The notes beneath the pieces were generated by a model. The model made no database searches, was not told where the DNA came from, and was given only the letters and a program-made list of their open reading frames with translations. From positions 1-29,158 of the forward strand of contig JBNGIQ010007795.1 of the NCBI GenBank assembly GCA_049999765.1: a stretch of 29,158 bases of DNA, given 5' to 3'. This stretch comes from Phaeoceros laevis (taxonomy: Eukaryota; Anthocerotophyta; Anthocerotopsida; Notothyladales). The translations under genes were made by a program, and so were the position numbers. Of this stretch, positions 1 to 12,847 are shown one piece after another (position 1 is the first letter of the stretch; each line of letters begins with the position of its first letter).

Positions 1-1
1 A

Positions 2-3000
2 TCAAGCAGCCCTGTACGAGACACCACTATTAAGTGTTTGGTTGTCTCCTCTGTCGGATGGCTCCAAGGCAGCAGCTGCCTCCGGGTCCTCGGAGGCTGT
101 TACTTCAATGTATTTCATATAGTACTTCGACCCTCTGGAGAGGTTTATTTTCTCCCGCTTACGCTGGGGAAGTTCCCCTATGGTGCACTGCGTAAACCCA
201 CGGGAAACGAACCTGCATTCATGACAGCCTGCGTATTGAGTCCGATGGATCCCTCTGCAGCAGGTTTGTTCAAAACAAAATGCCAGGTGCTTACCAATCT
301 GCTGTCCGCGTCGTGAGAAGGAAAAGATACTCCAGCCCCATTTTGGCAGCTTTCTTCTCAAGGAAGTCTGCAGCAAAATGACCCGACAAGCAGTAAGCAT
401 TCACGCCTGCACATAGCGTCCCAGGCTTGTGAAGAAGATGCAATGTGTAAGCGTACCCAGCAGGCTATCTCCTTGCCCATGTCCTCGGCACTCTGGGGAG
501 ACGGCAAAGGCAGCCACTTCACCACACTTGTCGTCCAAATAAGGGTACAGGGCAGCACATGCTATGGTGGAGCCATCTCTTTCCACAACGGTGTACGAAT
601 CCAGCTCCTGAAGAAGCTGCAAATAGGTCCCACCAGTCATCACATGTCGGTATCCAAGAAACAATACATTCCAGACCCTTGTCAGACAACAATCGTAAAC
701 ATCTTGTGAAAGGAATTTTTGGAGACCTGCTCACGTGGACGGTTGACAAGCACACCACCTTCTTCTAAAGGGCGAAGGAGCTGCTCTATTCCCACCACAT
801 CATTGACTGTTGCTGAGCGAGTTCCTTCGTAGATATCGCTGTTCAGAAACCAGTAACCACAAGGATGAGCACTTACAACTCTATAAACGAAACAAACTCT
901 GCACATGTTACTAGGGAAAGGAGCCTGAAACCACCTAGAGATCATGGTCCCTGACCCATCCCTGGTGTACAGCTCGAGCAGCAGCGTCCCTTCGATTGTA
1001 CTGTCAAGCATATGTACACGTCTTACACCAGCCTGTCAAACGCCACAAAGGATGTTCTTGGATTAAAGTTTGCACGATCAATTACGCACAGAGAATCTAA
1101 CAGCCTGATACAGGTCTGCAAGGCTCATGTTGACTCATCTCAAACAACTTGCTGAAGCACCAACATGATTGGAAGATTTGATATTAAGAGAACTTACTCT
1201 GCAAACATAAACGGCTGCTGTCAACTCGGACAGATATCCGTAAGTTCTGCTCAGTCTTTCCTTGCCACCAATAGCAAATCCTTGGCCCCTTAACTCCAAA
1301 GCTTGATCACTTCCATTCACAGATGCAGCATGCTCATTTGTGCTCACATTCCTTGTGCTCCCATTCCTTGTGCCCCTCCCATGTTGACCTGTCTTGATGC
1401 CCAAACTTTTGACGTAGGCCGGACCAGCTACAGCTTTGACATAATCAGCAGCTGCGCTGCTCTTGCTGGCTAGGTTCCTTATTAGCTGGTCTGCTTGACC
1501 AAGTGTCAGAAACCGTAGCAGTCGACCCTTTTCATCAAAGACTGGCCCATCAAGGAGGCACAGCAACTTGTCAGCATTCAAAGCCACTGCACAGGCTGTT
1601 GCAACTTCGTAGGTACTGGTATCAAACCAACAACAGTAAATTTGAAATCAAAAGCCTATGTTAGCGCACTGACTTGCAAGATTTCTGAGACAGCTCAATG
1701 CAGCGATATTTTCCAACGGGAATCCCTCCTGTACTGTGAAGAACGTCACACTATTGGCAAAGTCCGGCACTCACTTGCAATTCAGGACTTCTCCAGTGGC
1801 TGAGTAGCCAAGGTTGCTTAGAAGCACAATACAGTTACTGTCCAGCCTCTCTTTTATCCTTGCAACATCAATCTTTTTTACTTCTCCAGTGGCCTCAAAG
1901 TCAATCCCATCCACTACACCCCTGCGCTGCTCACAGCAAAGGTAGCTTTCCTTATCAATGTCACAAGGATACTGTCACAGGGAGTGTCACAACGAAGGTA
2001 GCATTCCTTATCAATGTCACAAGGATACTGTTACAGGGAGTGTCACAATGATAAGTTCTAAAGCCAAAAAAGTAGACACCTTTGCGGCAACATAATTACC
2101 ACTTGCTACACTGATGCCAACTTCATGCCATCGGTTATTGTCACCATGCCGCCGAAGAATGGGAAGGAATGGGGGACGAGACAACCTTGCCTCGATGTTT
2201 ACACGGATTTTCCCTGCTGCTTCCATAGATGCATTGAGTGCTGCACAATCTGTGATTCTATATGCTCCCACATACTGTGCTTCATGCCCTGCAAGTAAAG
2301 CCAGAGAGTTTTGTCAATAGCATGAAACATTTGACAGGTCTCCGTCATTGGTTACTCTGACAAAGGAAAAAATTCCTGCAGACATACACAACTAGAGGCT
2401 ACAGCTAAAATACATGATCTCACAGCCATCCCCAGCCACGATCAACTCTATCGCATCTTGTTTCCCATACTACCAACACCAGTTTTTCCTGTCCTCCAAC
2501 TTCTAGAACACCTTCAGTAACATATCACCAAGGCAAGGAGGCCACATGGACCATGCAGATCACAATGCAACTCACCTCTCTCCTTCAGAAGTTCGTCAAT
2601 CTGAACATGCGTTCCAGGCACTACGACAAGCTTGATACCCAAACCGTGCAGCAGTGCCACATCCTGCAATCAGGCTGACAGTCTTTGGCTTTGAACTCAA
2701 TAAGCTAGAAGTGAATTTCACAGCAAGCATTTTAACGACATCTACTGCTTTGCAAGTGAAACCAAACATTGCTTGAGAAAAAAGGGTTCCACAAACCTGG
2801 AGTATGCCGTCTATCATAGGCTGACTGTCGATCACCTCCCCAGGTATAACTATAACAAACGTGCTTCCACGAAATCCTTGTATATAGGGAGTTGCCTCGC
2901 GGAAGAAACGAACAAACTCGCCTTGTTTTTTCAATTGCTGCTGCATGGTCTCCGCAGAGGCGACCACAGAAGTGCGGGCATTCCTTTTACCTGCAGGCCA

Positions 3001-3156
3001 ATCTCGAACACGAGCAGCAGAAAGCTGCCCTGCCAACTCCGTTGACTGCCTTGGCATCCCCACAGAAATCCTGCGCCATAGCCAGGAAGGGCCACCCTCA
3101 GATCCCCTAGCCAAACACGGCGCTGCCTGAAGCCAGTCCAGAGAAGCATTGTGCAT
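2..3156 (-). CDS. NAGS: N-acetylglutamate synthase (amino-acid N-acetyltransferase), plastid form
   Basis: Makes N-acetylglutamate from glutamate and acetyl-CoA, the first step of arginine biosynthesis in the plastid. Ten exons, 5' to 3': 3156-2797, 2663-2576, 2288-2080, 1926-1775, 1615-1198, 1032-935, 838-727, 616-457, 367-295, 212-2. All introns are GT-AG, all phases agree, and the total is 1881 nt (626 aa). Residues 1 to about 70 look like a transit peptide. The amino-acid-kinase fold follows ([59 protein letters not shown]). The GNAT domain runs from about 447 to 600, with acetyl-CoA-binding [11 protein letters not shown] and the family ending [15 protein letters not shown]. The start is the first ATG of the exon-1 frame. 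A tail of about 27 residues after the conserved end is longer than I recall in flowering plants. It stops at bases 2-4, so the coding region is complete. Confidence 0.95.
1941..2047. repeat. 56-bp tandem duplication inside NAGS intron 3
   Basis: Two near-identical units start at 1941 and 1997 (GGTAGC then CTTATCAATGTCACAAGGAT in each). They differ at only a few positions. They fill most of the 153-nt intron between exons 3 and 4. Each unit itself contains the repeated word GTCACA. Confidence 0.9.
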
Positions 3157-3691
3157 TGCTGGTGCTTTGCCTCAGCTCACACACGCAGCTTATTCGCTCT
3201 TATGCGGCCTGGCAGATAAAATTTTGTACATATGCTCGCATAAGACAACTCATCTGATGTTCTTCATCTGTGTCCCTACTGCGGGAAGTATTTTAAAGAA
3301 CCTCCTGTGCGCTTGAGGCTACAACTGCCTGGCTTTGAACATTTCTCAGCCCTTGGAACAGGACTTGATCCTCTGCAGTTGACCTTGAATCGTCATGTTC
3401 AGAAGATGTTAATTCCTGCTCTCTTGACTAGAGAAGACTGCGCCAAATCAAATTAATTTCATAACGTAATTTCACACTCGCTTCGTAGCGTAAGTTCACA
3501 CCTTGAAGCCTCGGTCAGGATAGCTGCACGACAGCACTTCATCGATCCGTCTCAGTTTTGTTTAAAGGTTATTGAAGGTGACTGAATCAGGGTTTCTGGT
3601 GGACTCTCACTCGCTTTCTGCCCGTCTGACGATAGACGTGGGAGAGAGGCTCCCCGCGCAAAAGCCCTGCGCCGAATTGCATCTAGCAGCC
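3157..3691. promoter_or_regulatory. Shared upstream region of NAGS (-) and SmE (+)
   Basis: These 535 bp separate the NAGS start codon from the divergent SmE start codon, so both promoters and both 5' leaders must lie here. No clear TATA box stands out. An AT-rich stretch with a loose direct repeat of the type CATAACGTAATTTCACAC / CGTAGCGTAAGTTCACACC lies at 3460-3502. Assignment as a bidirectional promoter is inferred from gene layout only. Confidence 0.5.
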
Positions 3692-4523
3692 ATGGCGACC
3701 ACAAAAGTGCAGCGGATTATGACCCAGCCCATTGTATGTACAAGTTCAGCTGAGATGGAGTTGTTTCCTTGCTAGAAGGTTTTTGTGTGCTTCATGCTGA
3801 CTCTTGCGCTGTGTGTGATGGCTTGTTTGGCAACGCAACATCGACGGCGGCTTCCTCTCAGAACCTTATTTTCCGGTTTTTGCAAAGTGTAAAGCTCGCT
3901 ACCCTTTTTGGCATTCTTTGCTTGGCAAGCAAGGAACCAGTGTTGTCCGGTGTAATTTTACCTCTTGTTGGCGCAGAAATCAAGAATCCAAATTTGGCTT
4001 TTTGAGCAGAAGGACTTGCGGATTGAGGGAAGGATTATTGTAAGTCCGCTTGTTTGAACTTGACAACTTCTACAGCTTGGGCTGTTGCGAAGCTACTTGT
4101 GACCGCCTAGGTGTAATGTTCAGGGCTTTGACGAATACATGAACCTGGTACTCGAAGATGCAGAAGAGGTATCAGTAAAGAAAAAGACGCGAAAAACTTT
4201 AGGTGCCGTGCTCTACCAGCCTTCTTTTCCTTTTTCTAGTGTTGTTATACTACAGCTGCTGCAAAAAAAGAAAGGTTCTGCTCTCCTCTTGTCGAGGGTT
4301 TCTTCCAGAGCTGTTTCTTTGGTGTTTATTCTGTGACTGAACTGAGTGAGCCTGCATTGTCTCTTTTGTCTCCCTTGTGAGGAAGAAAGTCTTGGAAAGT
4401 GCCTGGAAGTATGTAACCAATACTGTAGCAGATTTTGAGGAGTCTTCTTCTAACAGCTAAGTGTGTTTGGCAGGCCGAATTCTTTTGAAGGGGGATAACA
4501 TCACTCTCATGATGAACACGTAA
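3692..4523 (+). CDS. SmE: Small nuclear ribonucleoprotein SmE
   Basis: Core Sm protein of the heptameric ring on U1, U2, U4 and U5 snRNAs; nuclear, pre-mRNA splicing. Five exons: 3692-3733, 3862-3888, 3977-4039, 4124-4202, 4474-4523. Introns are GT-AG, phases agree, total 261 nt (86 aa). The family runs about 86-92 aa. The start reads [14 protein letters not shown], then NLIFRFLQS, then the Sm1 region ([35 protein letters not shown]), then Sm2 ([16 protein letters not shown]) and TAA. Exon 2 is only 27 nt. No single exon gives a striking open frame, so the gene is easily missed by ORF scanning. It is divergent from NAGS and shares its upstream region. I see no defect. Confidence 0.95.
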
Positions 4524-5047
4524 GACTTCATTTTATAGTACATCTTTATGGTTTGAAATTAGTACAAGCAGGAGCGAGAGAGATGGGCTGTCTCGGAGGA
4601 AAGGCTTGTCTTACAAGGGATGGCTTTTGTGTTTCCAGGGGTAAATGAGAGCCCGGACTAGCAGTCTTACCACGAGGGAACAAATTTTGCGACGAAACAG
4701 GAAAGCCTCATGGTACCTCATAGGTCCTGGGTAATGCATTGTATCTATTCAGACCTAGTTGTCTGTGAGTTGTATTTTTCTATCAGCGTACTTCAATTAT
4801 CCTGTCATGAAAGAACCTTACTCTCAAGTAGGAGGTAGGCGGTGGTAGATTTTGTATTCGGGTACTGTCTAAAACCAAAGCTCTGTCCAGCCAAGGGACA
4901 TTTTTGTTCGGGAGATGCTGCGGCCGTTCAGCAGGTTGGACTGGTGCTCGAAGTCTTTTTATACAATTCTACGAGTTTGTTCCGGCTTTGCTGCTTCTGT
5001 TCCTGCAGAATGCGCAACCTACCGAGCTACCTACACCTGTGGTAAAT

Positions 5048-5147
5048 NNNNNNNNNNNNNNNNNNNNNNNNNNNNNNNNNNNNNNNNNNNNNNNNNNNNN
5101 NNNNNNNNNNNNNNNNNNNNNNNNNNNNNNNNNNNNNNNNNNNNNNN
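5048..5147. other. Assembly gap, 100 N
   Basis: Exactly 100 undetermined bases, a conventional placeholder for a gap of unknown size. Confidence 0.99.
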
Positions 5148-5182
5148 GACAGAGACAAGACCTTTGGTCCCCCCCTCTTGAC

Positions 5183-5222
5183 ATTGGGGGGGGGCGGGGG
5201 CGGGGGCAGCTAGGAGGTGGGT
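5183..5222 (+). repeat. G-rich tract with G-quadruplex potential
   Basis: A run of nine or more G followed by two further G5 runs separated by single C, then GG and GGG groups. It satisfies the four-G-run pattern of a quadruplex and lies about 35 bp from the gap edge, where such sequence often stops assembly. Confidence 0.6.
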
Positions 5223-5829
5223 CTTGGCGGTGATAACTGTACCTAGATTCCGGAAATGCAGGTTGATCAGATGAGACGTGACGAATGTGTGAGAGAGAGC
5301 AACAGTAGTGAAGAGACGTGCGGTAGTTTCAAAGAGAAATTTGGTGAGTGCTTCGCTAATGAAAGCACTCCGTGCACTCTTTCCAGGGCTCGGATTCTCC
5401 GAGGGTCACTTGCATCGATAACGGAGCTGTCCGGAAGCCCTTCTGATTCTTTCCCTATGGATCACAACTTCAGATGACATCAGAAAATTTGTTTCTCGTT
5501 ATGGATTTACCGACGGCGCGTGGTCAGAGTAGATGCGGCGAAATTACTGACAAGTGTTGAGGTTGCATGATTGAAAGCCTGTTGAGGAAGGATGTAAGCC
5601 CAAATATCTGGTGCAAGTCTAGGCGGATAGAAAGCGGGTTGAGGTGGGTCCTAGCTCCGGTCCTATATCGGACGGTTTGGACATTACCGCGACTCCAGTT
5701 TGGCCACGAGGCAGCACCAAAGCCTTCTTTTCTTCCCAGCCTAGCCTGTTCTATCTGCGTTCGCTTTACCCGTTCATCCCTTGTGCTTCGCACGCGGGCA
5801 GGCAGGCAAAGAGGTCGCGAGAGGCCGCT

Positions 5830-7936
<2,107 letters not shown>

Positions 7937-8614
7937 GAATGCCCAGTTGTAGGGAAATTGCGTGCTTGTAATCCTCTTCACTTTTAAGCATTGCCAAAAT
8001 GGCGTGCAACAAAGCAAGATGGTACACCTGTCAGTAGGAAATTTTTGGATCGTCCGCTAGGTTTTAGTTGCCTGAGCAAAACTTGATGGACTAGATCTCT
8101 TTTTATTCTTGAGCAATCCCGCTTCGTTACCATGTATTGTAATTGGTATTTGTGTTGGACAGAATGGATGAATGCCTTATCTGCGCAAGTAACTGCAAAG
8201 ACTAACGATGCTTGTCCTCGCATCACGACAATGACCCAAAAAAGAAGTGGCGAACGTGGTAGATAGACAAATGATAGGAGTTCAGCTGTAATGCCTCGAG
8301 GTACTGCCCTGGATTCTGGAATATCGTACAGTTACTCTACTGACATTGAAATGATAGTGTGACGTATCCCCGATCTGAATAGGTCGTTTCAGCATGCAAC
8401 TAGGGCATCGATTTCGTTGGAACTTTGAACATCGTGCTGCCAACAGGGAATTATCAAGACGAAGGACACGATATCAGCAACTTCTACCAACTTTTGAGCA
8501 CCAGTTGAGGAAATGATTTAATCTCCACCACCACCACTTATTCCTTCCCGTAGGATCGCACTTTCTCGTTGTGGCCAGAAACGAGTTTGGGTGGTCTCTC
8601 AGAACGAGTGCTTT
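7937..8614. other. Intergenic region between the 3' ends of TPI (+) and the SSL gene (-)
   Basis: Two convergent genes end here, so it should contain both 3' untranslated regions. I see no conserved coding sequence, no canonical AATAAA on either strand close to the stops, and only a short CCA microsatellite near 8525-8538. Confidence 0.6.
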
Positions 8615-8993
8615 CTAGCTAGTGTTCCTTGTGTAGACTGCAATGTGAGGCATCAACACAGAGCCAATCCACAGCTTGCCGTCTCGCTCTTCTACCTCGC
8701 TGACAAGCTTCACTGTGGACCCTTTGCTATCTTCCAGCACCTCCACAATGTTGCCCTCAGGGTCACACCTCACGATCATTCCGTGAGGCATTCCACTGAG
8801 TAGGAGGTATGTGTACTTGAGGGGAATGGGCAGCTTCATCAAGTAGCGGCGCAGCTCAGGATGAGAGGCCAGCAGCTTCTGAGCACGAGACCGTCGACAG
8901 TGCACGCCGACCCAGAAATCTCCGTCCTTGTTCCGGCGCACATTGTCTGGGAATCCTGGCAGCTCAGCAATCACTTCTGCCTTGCCGGCTTTT

Positions 8994-9029
<36 letters not shown>

Positions 9030-10028
9030 GCACGCCAGTCATTGCAGTCAGGTATACGCAGCACCCCAACCAAACTTCTTGCTTGATCTCCAGCGAGCTA
9101 GTTCGATCGAAGAAAGCTCTCACCTGCCAGTTATGGACTCCGCCATGAACAGGAAAGACTCATCCTTGCTGAGGGCAACCCCGTTGGAGAAGCGGAGGCC
9201 TCTTAGCAGCACCTTGGTTTCTTTTGTGGAGGGATCGTGCCGTAACAACCTCCCAGTGTTGTCACCAGCCACAATAGACAGGAAGAACTGCCTACAGGTA
9301 AGAAAGTACAGCACCAGTGTCAATCCCCGGCTCCACCAGGGCCCCTTTCTTTATCACCGAAAGCGCTTGTTCACACATCAACTGACTGACCTTCTCTGGA
9401 ACTTGGTGCTGCTGTCTGTGAAGTAGAGGACTCCATCCGATGCTACGTCAACGTCATTGGTGAAGCCAAAGGGCACACCCTCAGCCTCTGTGACCACGGG
9501 CTTGGCCAGACCACCCTCCGGCCCCACAGTCAAGAGCCCGAAGTAGGCATCCGCGATGTAGAGCTGGCCGGTCCTGCGATCGAACCTGAGGCCCAGGGGG
9601 CGGCCACAGATGTGCTCGTAGGGCAGGTTGGGGGCGGGAGGGTCCTTGGGCGCGCAAACTGCCGACCGATTGGGAGAGGTGACAGCGAACTCCGTCCAGC
9701 CCAGGTCATCCCCGTCCCACCTCACCACCCGGCCATCAGCCAGGCCTGCGTAGGGGCCCCTTCCCTGGGAATCGAAGGCCAGGCTCTCGGGCCCCATGAT
9801 CTCATTCTTGAACCTGATTTCTGCGGCCCGCAGCTTCTGGTCTGCATCCCTCACAAGCTGAATCTGTTCCCACTGCGGAGGCACATCGATGTGGAAGGTT
9901 TGGAAGCCTGGAATGTTGGCAACGGGGCTAACCTTCAAGGGGTCCAGTCCTGCGTACAGCGCAACAGCAGCGATGACTGCCCCAAATATCCAGACAGGTG
10001 CCCCTCTCCAGCTCCCCACTGCCCCCAT
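8615..10028 (-). CDS. Strictosidine-synthase-like / APMAP-type protein, exon 3 boundary damaged
   Basis: Six-bladed beta-propeller of the plant SSL family. Most members are not true strictosidine synthases, and the substrate is unknown. Exon 1 10028-9391 starts MGAVGSWRG with a hydrophobic anchor at about residues 12-31, then PESLAFDSQG, YEHICGRPLGLRFD, GLLTVGPEGG and FTDSSTKFQR. Exon 2 9291-9124 carries SIVAGDNTGRLLRHDP, RGLRFSNGVALSKDES and FMAESITG. Exon 3 runs from about 8993 to the stop at 8615 and carries AELPGFPDNVRRNKDGDFWV, KLPIPLKY, PHGMIVRCDPEGN and GKLWIGSVLMPHIAVY. The family normally has about 10 residues (RYWLKGPKAG-like) between the exon 2 end and KAGKAEV. Here that segment and the acceptor are missing, and 33 consecutive A (coding strand) stand in their place. 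Either the assembly is wrong or the allele is broken. Confidence 0.85.
8995..9027. repeat. 33-nt poly(T) tract at the exon 3 border of the SSL gene
   Basis: Thirty-three T on the + strand, preceded by TTTG, in the position where the acceptor and first codons of SSL exon 3 should be. On the coding strand it is poly(A), with an in-frame TAA directly upstream. Confidence 0.9.
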
Positions 10029-10694
10029 CTGGGCAGAGCCGCCAGCTCAAAACGGGCTCTCCTAGCTTACTCCCAAAAATGGCAAAGTGCGCCTTTAAGA
10101 CTTTGCTCTTACGAAACTGGTAGACACCCCTGGAGCGGAGGCTCCAATGGGGCTTGCTCTTGGCACCTGCAACCTACTCTGCTTGCGGTGAGCCTGAGGT
10201 AGGTGGGAACCACTGAAGCTGTGAGTGCGTTATTTACGCGAGCAGCTAAATCATCCCGAGTAACCACCCAACCTAGGAGAGCTTTCTAAGAGTGTACTGA
10301 AGAAATATGGCCAGCTTGCTTGTTCAGTCCATTCATCGAACATCGTGTCGTGACTTTCTCCCCGAGTGTCTTCCAACATGCCTGGCAGGCATACAGAAGT
10401 TGCCACTTGTGGCGTAGGTCACCAAGTGATGAGAGCGGTACAATTGTTGAAGGAAGGCAGACTAACTTATTCCATGTTGTGTAGACTAACATCTTCTCTA
10501 ATGCTCATAACGAACAAATTCAAATTCACTCATAAGACACATAACGAACAAATTCGATTTCGAATTTGCGAAACCTTGCGGCAACGGAGGGGCTACCGGG
10601 CTAGCTATGATTAGCTAGGACAATTTGAGACGTTTCCAATTAACTAAGCACCACAACATAGAATTCGGGTTGTGGACTTGAGGACGCTTTGGTG
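10029..10694. promoter_or_regulatory. Upstream region of the SSL gene and 3' flank of the PGG gene
   Basis: Both flanking genes are on the minus strand, so this stretch contains the SSL promoter and the PGG 3' end. The word CATAACGAACAAATTC occurs twice (from about 10506 and 10540). The second copy is followed by a palindrome, AAATTCG-ATTT-CGAATTT (about 10550-10567). No conserved coding sequence is seen. Confidence 0.5.
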
Positions 10695-12007
10695 TCATTG
10701 ATCTGCAGGAGAATTCGCAGAGGAGATGGCATTGTTCACGGGCAGAAAACGGTTGTAGGGAGTTTCAGCCATACGGGGGTCTTGTATGTTCTGAGATCGC
10801 TGGAGTTTCCTCCGCTTCCTGCTCCTGATTTTTTTCAGCTTTCGCTCTACGCTGACAAGGACAACTACCGCAAACAAGACGAAGATGGTGGCACCAGCTC
10901 CACCGAACATAATCCACGCCAGATTGCGGTTTCTGTCCCCAGCCACAATGTAGGCAGCGGAGCTGAAGGCGATGACGGTGAACACGGTGGCCACCCACAC
11001 CAGCACTTTGCCCTGCTCGTACAGCACCCTGGCTTCGTGGTGGGACTGTGGCACGACTGAGGTGAGGATAAGGATGGTGAGCAGGGCCACGAAGAGAGCC
11101 ATCCCGTTGGCGATGAAGAAGACCTTGAACGCAGGCTTGCTCGCTAGGTTTGCGGTGCCGACATCGTCCCCTCCACCGATGCCCCCGGGAGGCTGCAGCA
11201 GAGCTGCGAATGAGAGCGTGGCGATGAGCGCCGCAACCACGACAACCGTGTTGGTGGCGCTGGAGTACCCTTGGACGTGAAGCTCGGGGTCATAGCTCTT
11301 GTCCTTGTATTTGTCCTTCCCTGTTCTCTTCCTGATCCTTGTTTGCAGCGACAGGAGCCTCCGCTTCACCCAGGACCCTATGCGGCTGCCATTGGGGGTC
11401 ATCACGGCTGTATTGTTGTCGGGAATGGTGTTTCCGACCTACATGTAGAGTGAGGCCGGCGACCAATTAGCACCATTGCGCCAGCAAATTCAGCAGTGCT
11501 AGCAAGCAGAAGAAAAACCACTGAGGCATTTAGGTCATGGCACTGGCAGAAGGTTCCTGAGAGTGCTGGAGGGCAATGAGAAATGAGCTGGCCTCCAATG
11601 TACCTCGGGATCGTGTTCGGATGGGGATGATGGGGCCCCTTCCTGTCTTTTCAGCTGCTCCCTGACTTGTCTCACCAGTTTGCGCATTATGGGCGACCTG
11701 AGCACCTCCATTATCAGGTGCACTTCCTCGTTACTTGCCTCTGTGATTGCAGCACTCATCCAGCAGACAGCAGACTTACAGAGTGAGGAGCTAGCCCAGT
11801 GTCCAGCTCAAACAACTCAATAGACACCCAGAGCTTGCAAGGATGATTACCTTGAGTGCTGCCATGAGACCGGCCGGACTCACCACCGGACCGCTGGCCC
11901 TGTGACGTCTCCGAGTGTTTGAAGCTTGATTCTTCCCTCCTTGCCATGCCCGGTTCTTGCTGGGTTTTGGAAGGGGGAACAACAATGCAGAGCTCCTTGG
12001 AATTCAT
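10695..12007 (-). CDS. PGG-domain membrane protein
   Basis: Three exons: 12007-11851, 11740-11604, 11438-10695. Introns are GT-AG, phases agree, total 1038 nt (345 aa). The C-terminal half is a PGG domain: ATNTVVVVAALIATLSFAAL, then the name-giving QPPGGI, then three further hydrophobic segments (FFIANGMALFVALLTILIL, VLVWVATVFTVIAFSSAAYI, AWIMFGGAGATIFVLFAVVV). A Lys/Arg-rich cytoplasmic tail follows. In flowering plants PGG domains usually sit behind ankyrin repeats (ACD6-like proteins). Here the N-terminal about 110 residues are polar and charged, with a helical EEVHLIMEVLRSPIMRKLV stretch, and show no ankyrin motif. Either this is an ankyrin-free member or further upstream exons exist. Function unknown; four membrane spans are likely. 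The start is the first ATG of the exon-1 frame. Confidence 0.85.
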
Positions 12008-12040
12008 CTCCGCCGGCTTGCATGGATTACAATATCCTCG

Positions 12041-12172
12041 TTTTGAGCAAAACAGAGCCTGACTCTCTGCACTGCTTGTTTACGGTAGCCATCAAGCAAC
12101 GCAGCCCCTCATGACTAAGAAAGAAGCACAGTGATTCGGTTGCTTCAAAAGGACGGAGACCCGTCAGAGGCC
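12041..12172. repeat. Interspersed repeat, copy 1
   Basis: About 130 bp sharing long blocks with 17389-17518 in the same orientation: TTTTGAGCAAA, AGCCTGACT, CTTGTTTAC, AAGCAACGC, CCCCTCATGA, AGAAGCACA, GCTTCAAA. It begins 34 bp upstream of the PGG start codon, so it may lie in that gene's leader or promoter. Confidence 0.7.
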
Positions 12173-12553
12173 ACGTTACTCCTCCTGACGCGTTCAAGAT
12201 ATTAGAGCACAAGGGGAGACTCTTTCTAGTTGTTGATTGTTTCGGTCTAAACAAGAGCGTCTGGGAGTTGGACCTTTCCTCTATCTCCAATATTGGCATC
12301 TAATAATACAGCTTAGGGATTCCTTCAGCGCCAACAGTCATGACTGCTGCATTGCTGCACCAACATATGCGTATCTGCCACATATATGATTGCGGGCAAT
12401 CAGGTCCAGCCACAAGCGTCTTTACAGTTTATTAATGCGGACCATGAAGCGGCAGCCTCTCAGGACGCCTTCCAGCATGTAGACAGTCGTGCGATACACT
12501 CTTTACCAAACCGGCCGGCTGATGAGAGGCGCAAGCCCCTATCAGGGATGACA
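12173..12553. other. Spacer downstream of the candidate small gene
   Basis: No coding sequence I can support. On the minus strand an AATAAA (+ strand TTTATT at 12428-12433) lies about 120 bp past the stop of the small two-exon ORF described next. Confidence 0.5.
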
Positions 12554-12816
12554 TCAGCGGCCCCCCATCACTTCAAAGCTTTCTCCAATGGGAGCACACC
12601 CGGGCTTCTTTGATGTCCGCCTGGACTCTGGAGGATCGGAAGAGGCCGCGTGGCCAGAAGAACTGGAGCTCACTATAAATTATGGCCAGCAGCCACGTCC
12701 GCAACCTACTCACCTGGCGCTGCATCTCCATCACGAGAGCAAGGCAAGGCGATTCCAGCAAAGCGCCCTGTTACGGCAGCACCTAGGGGAGGCGATGTTT
12801 GACCGACATTCAGCAT
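12554..12816 (-). CDS. Candidate two-exon small protein (58 aa), family unknown
   Basis: Exon 1 12816-12714 starts at ATG and reads MLNVGQTSPPLGAAV..., ending at CCAG|GTGAGT. Exon 2 12627-12554, after CCTCCAG, keeps phase and ends GESFEVMGGR-TGA. Total 177 nt. A TATA-like TTTATAA lies about 70 bp upstream on the minus strand (near 12888) and an AATAAA about 120 bp downstream. There is no signal peptide and no family I recognise. The support is only the coherent layout of start, strong donor, acceptor and polyadenylation signal, which could arise by chance. Confidence 0.3.
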
Positions 12817-12847
12817 AGGCAATTTTTTAGCCCCTTCCTTCTCTGAT

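Larger units (their letters stand above)
4524..5829. other. SmE 3' region, assembly gap and TPI upstream region
   Basis: No coding sequence I can support. It holds the SmE 3' untranslated region, a 100-N gap (5048-5147), a G-rich tract just right of the gap, and the TPI promoter and leader. An ORF at 5256-5477 (73 aa) has no recognisable family and ends near a donor-like GGTGAGTG. It could be an exon or noise. Confidence 0.6.

Noticed and set aside
3769-4336. Plus-strand frames of 65 and 78 codons
   Set aside because: They read through SmE exons and introns; only the spliced pieces make an Sm protein.
9612-10202. 196-codon plus-strand frame
   Set aside because: Antisense shadow of SSL exon 1, which carries clear family motifs.
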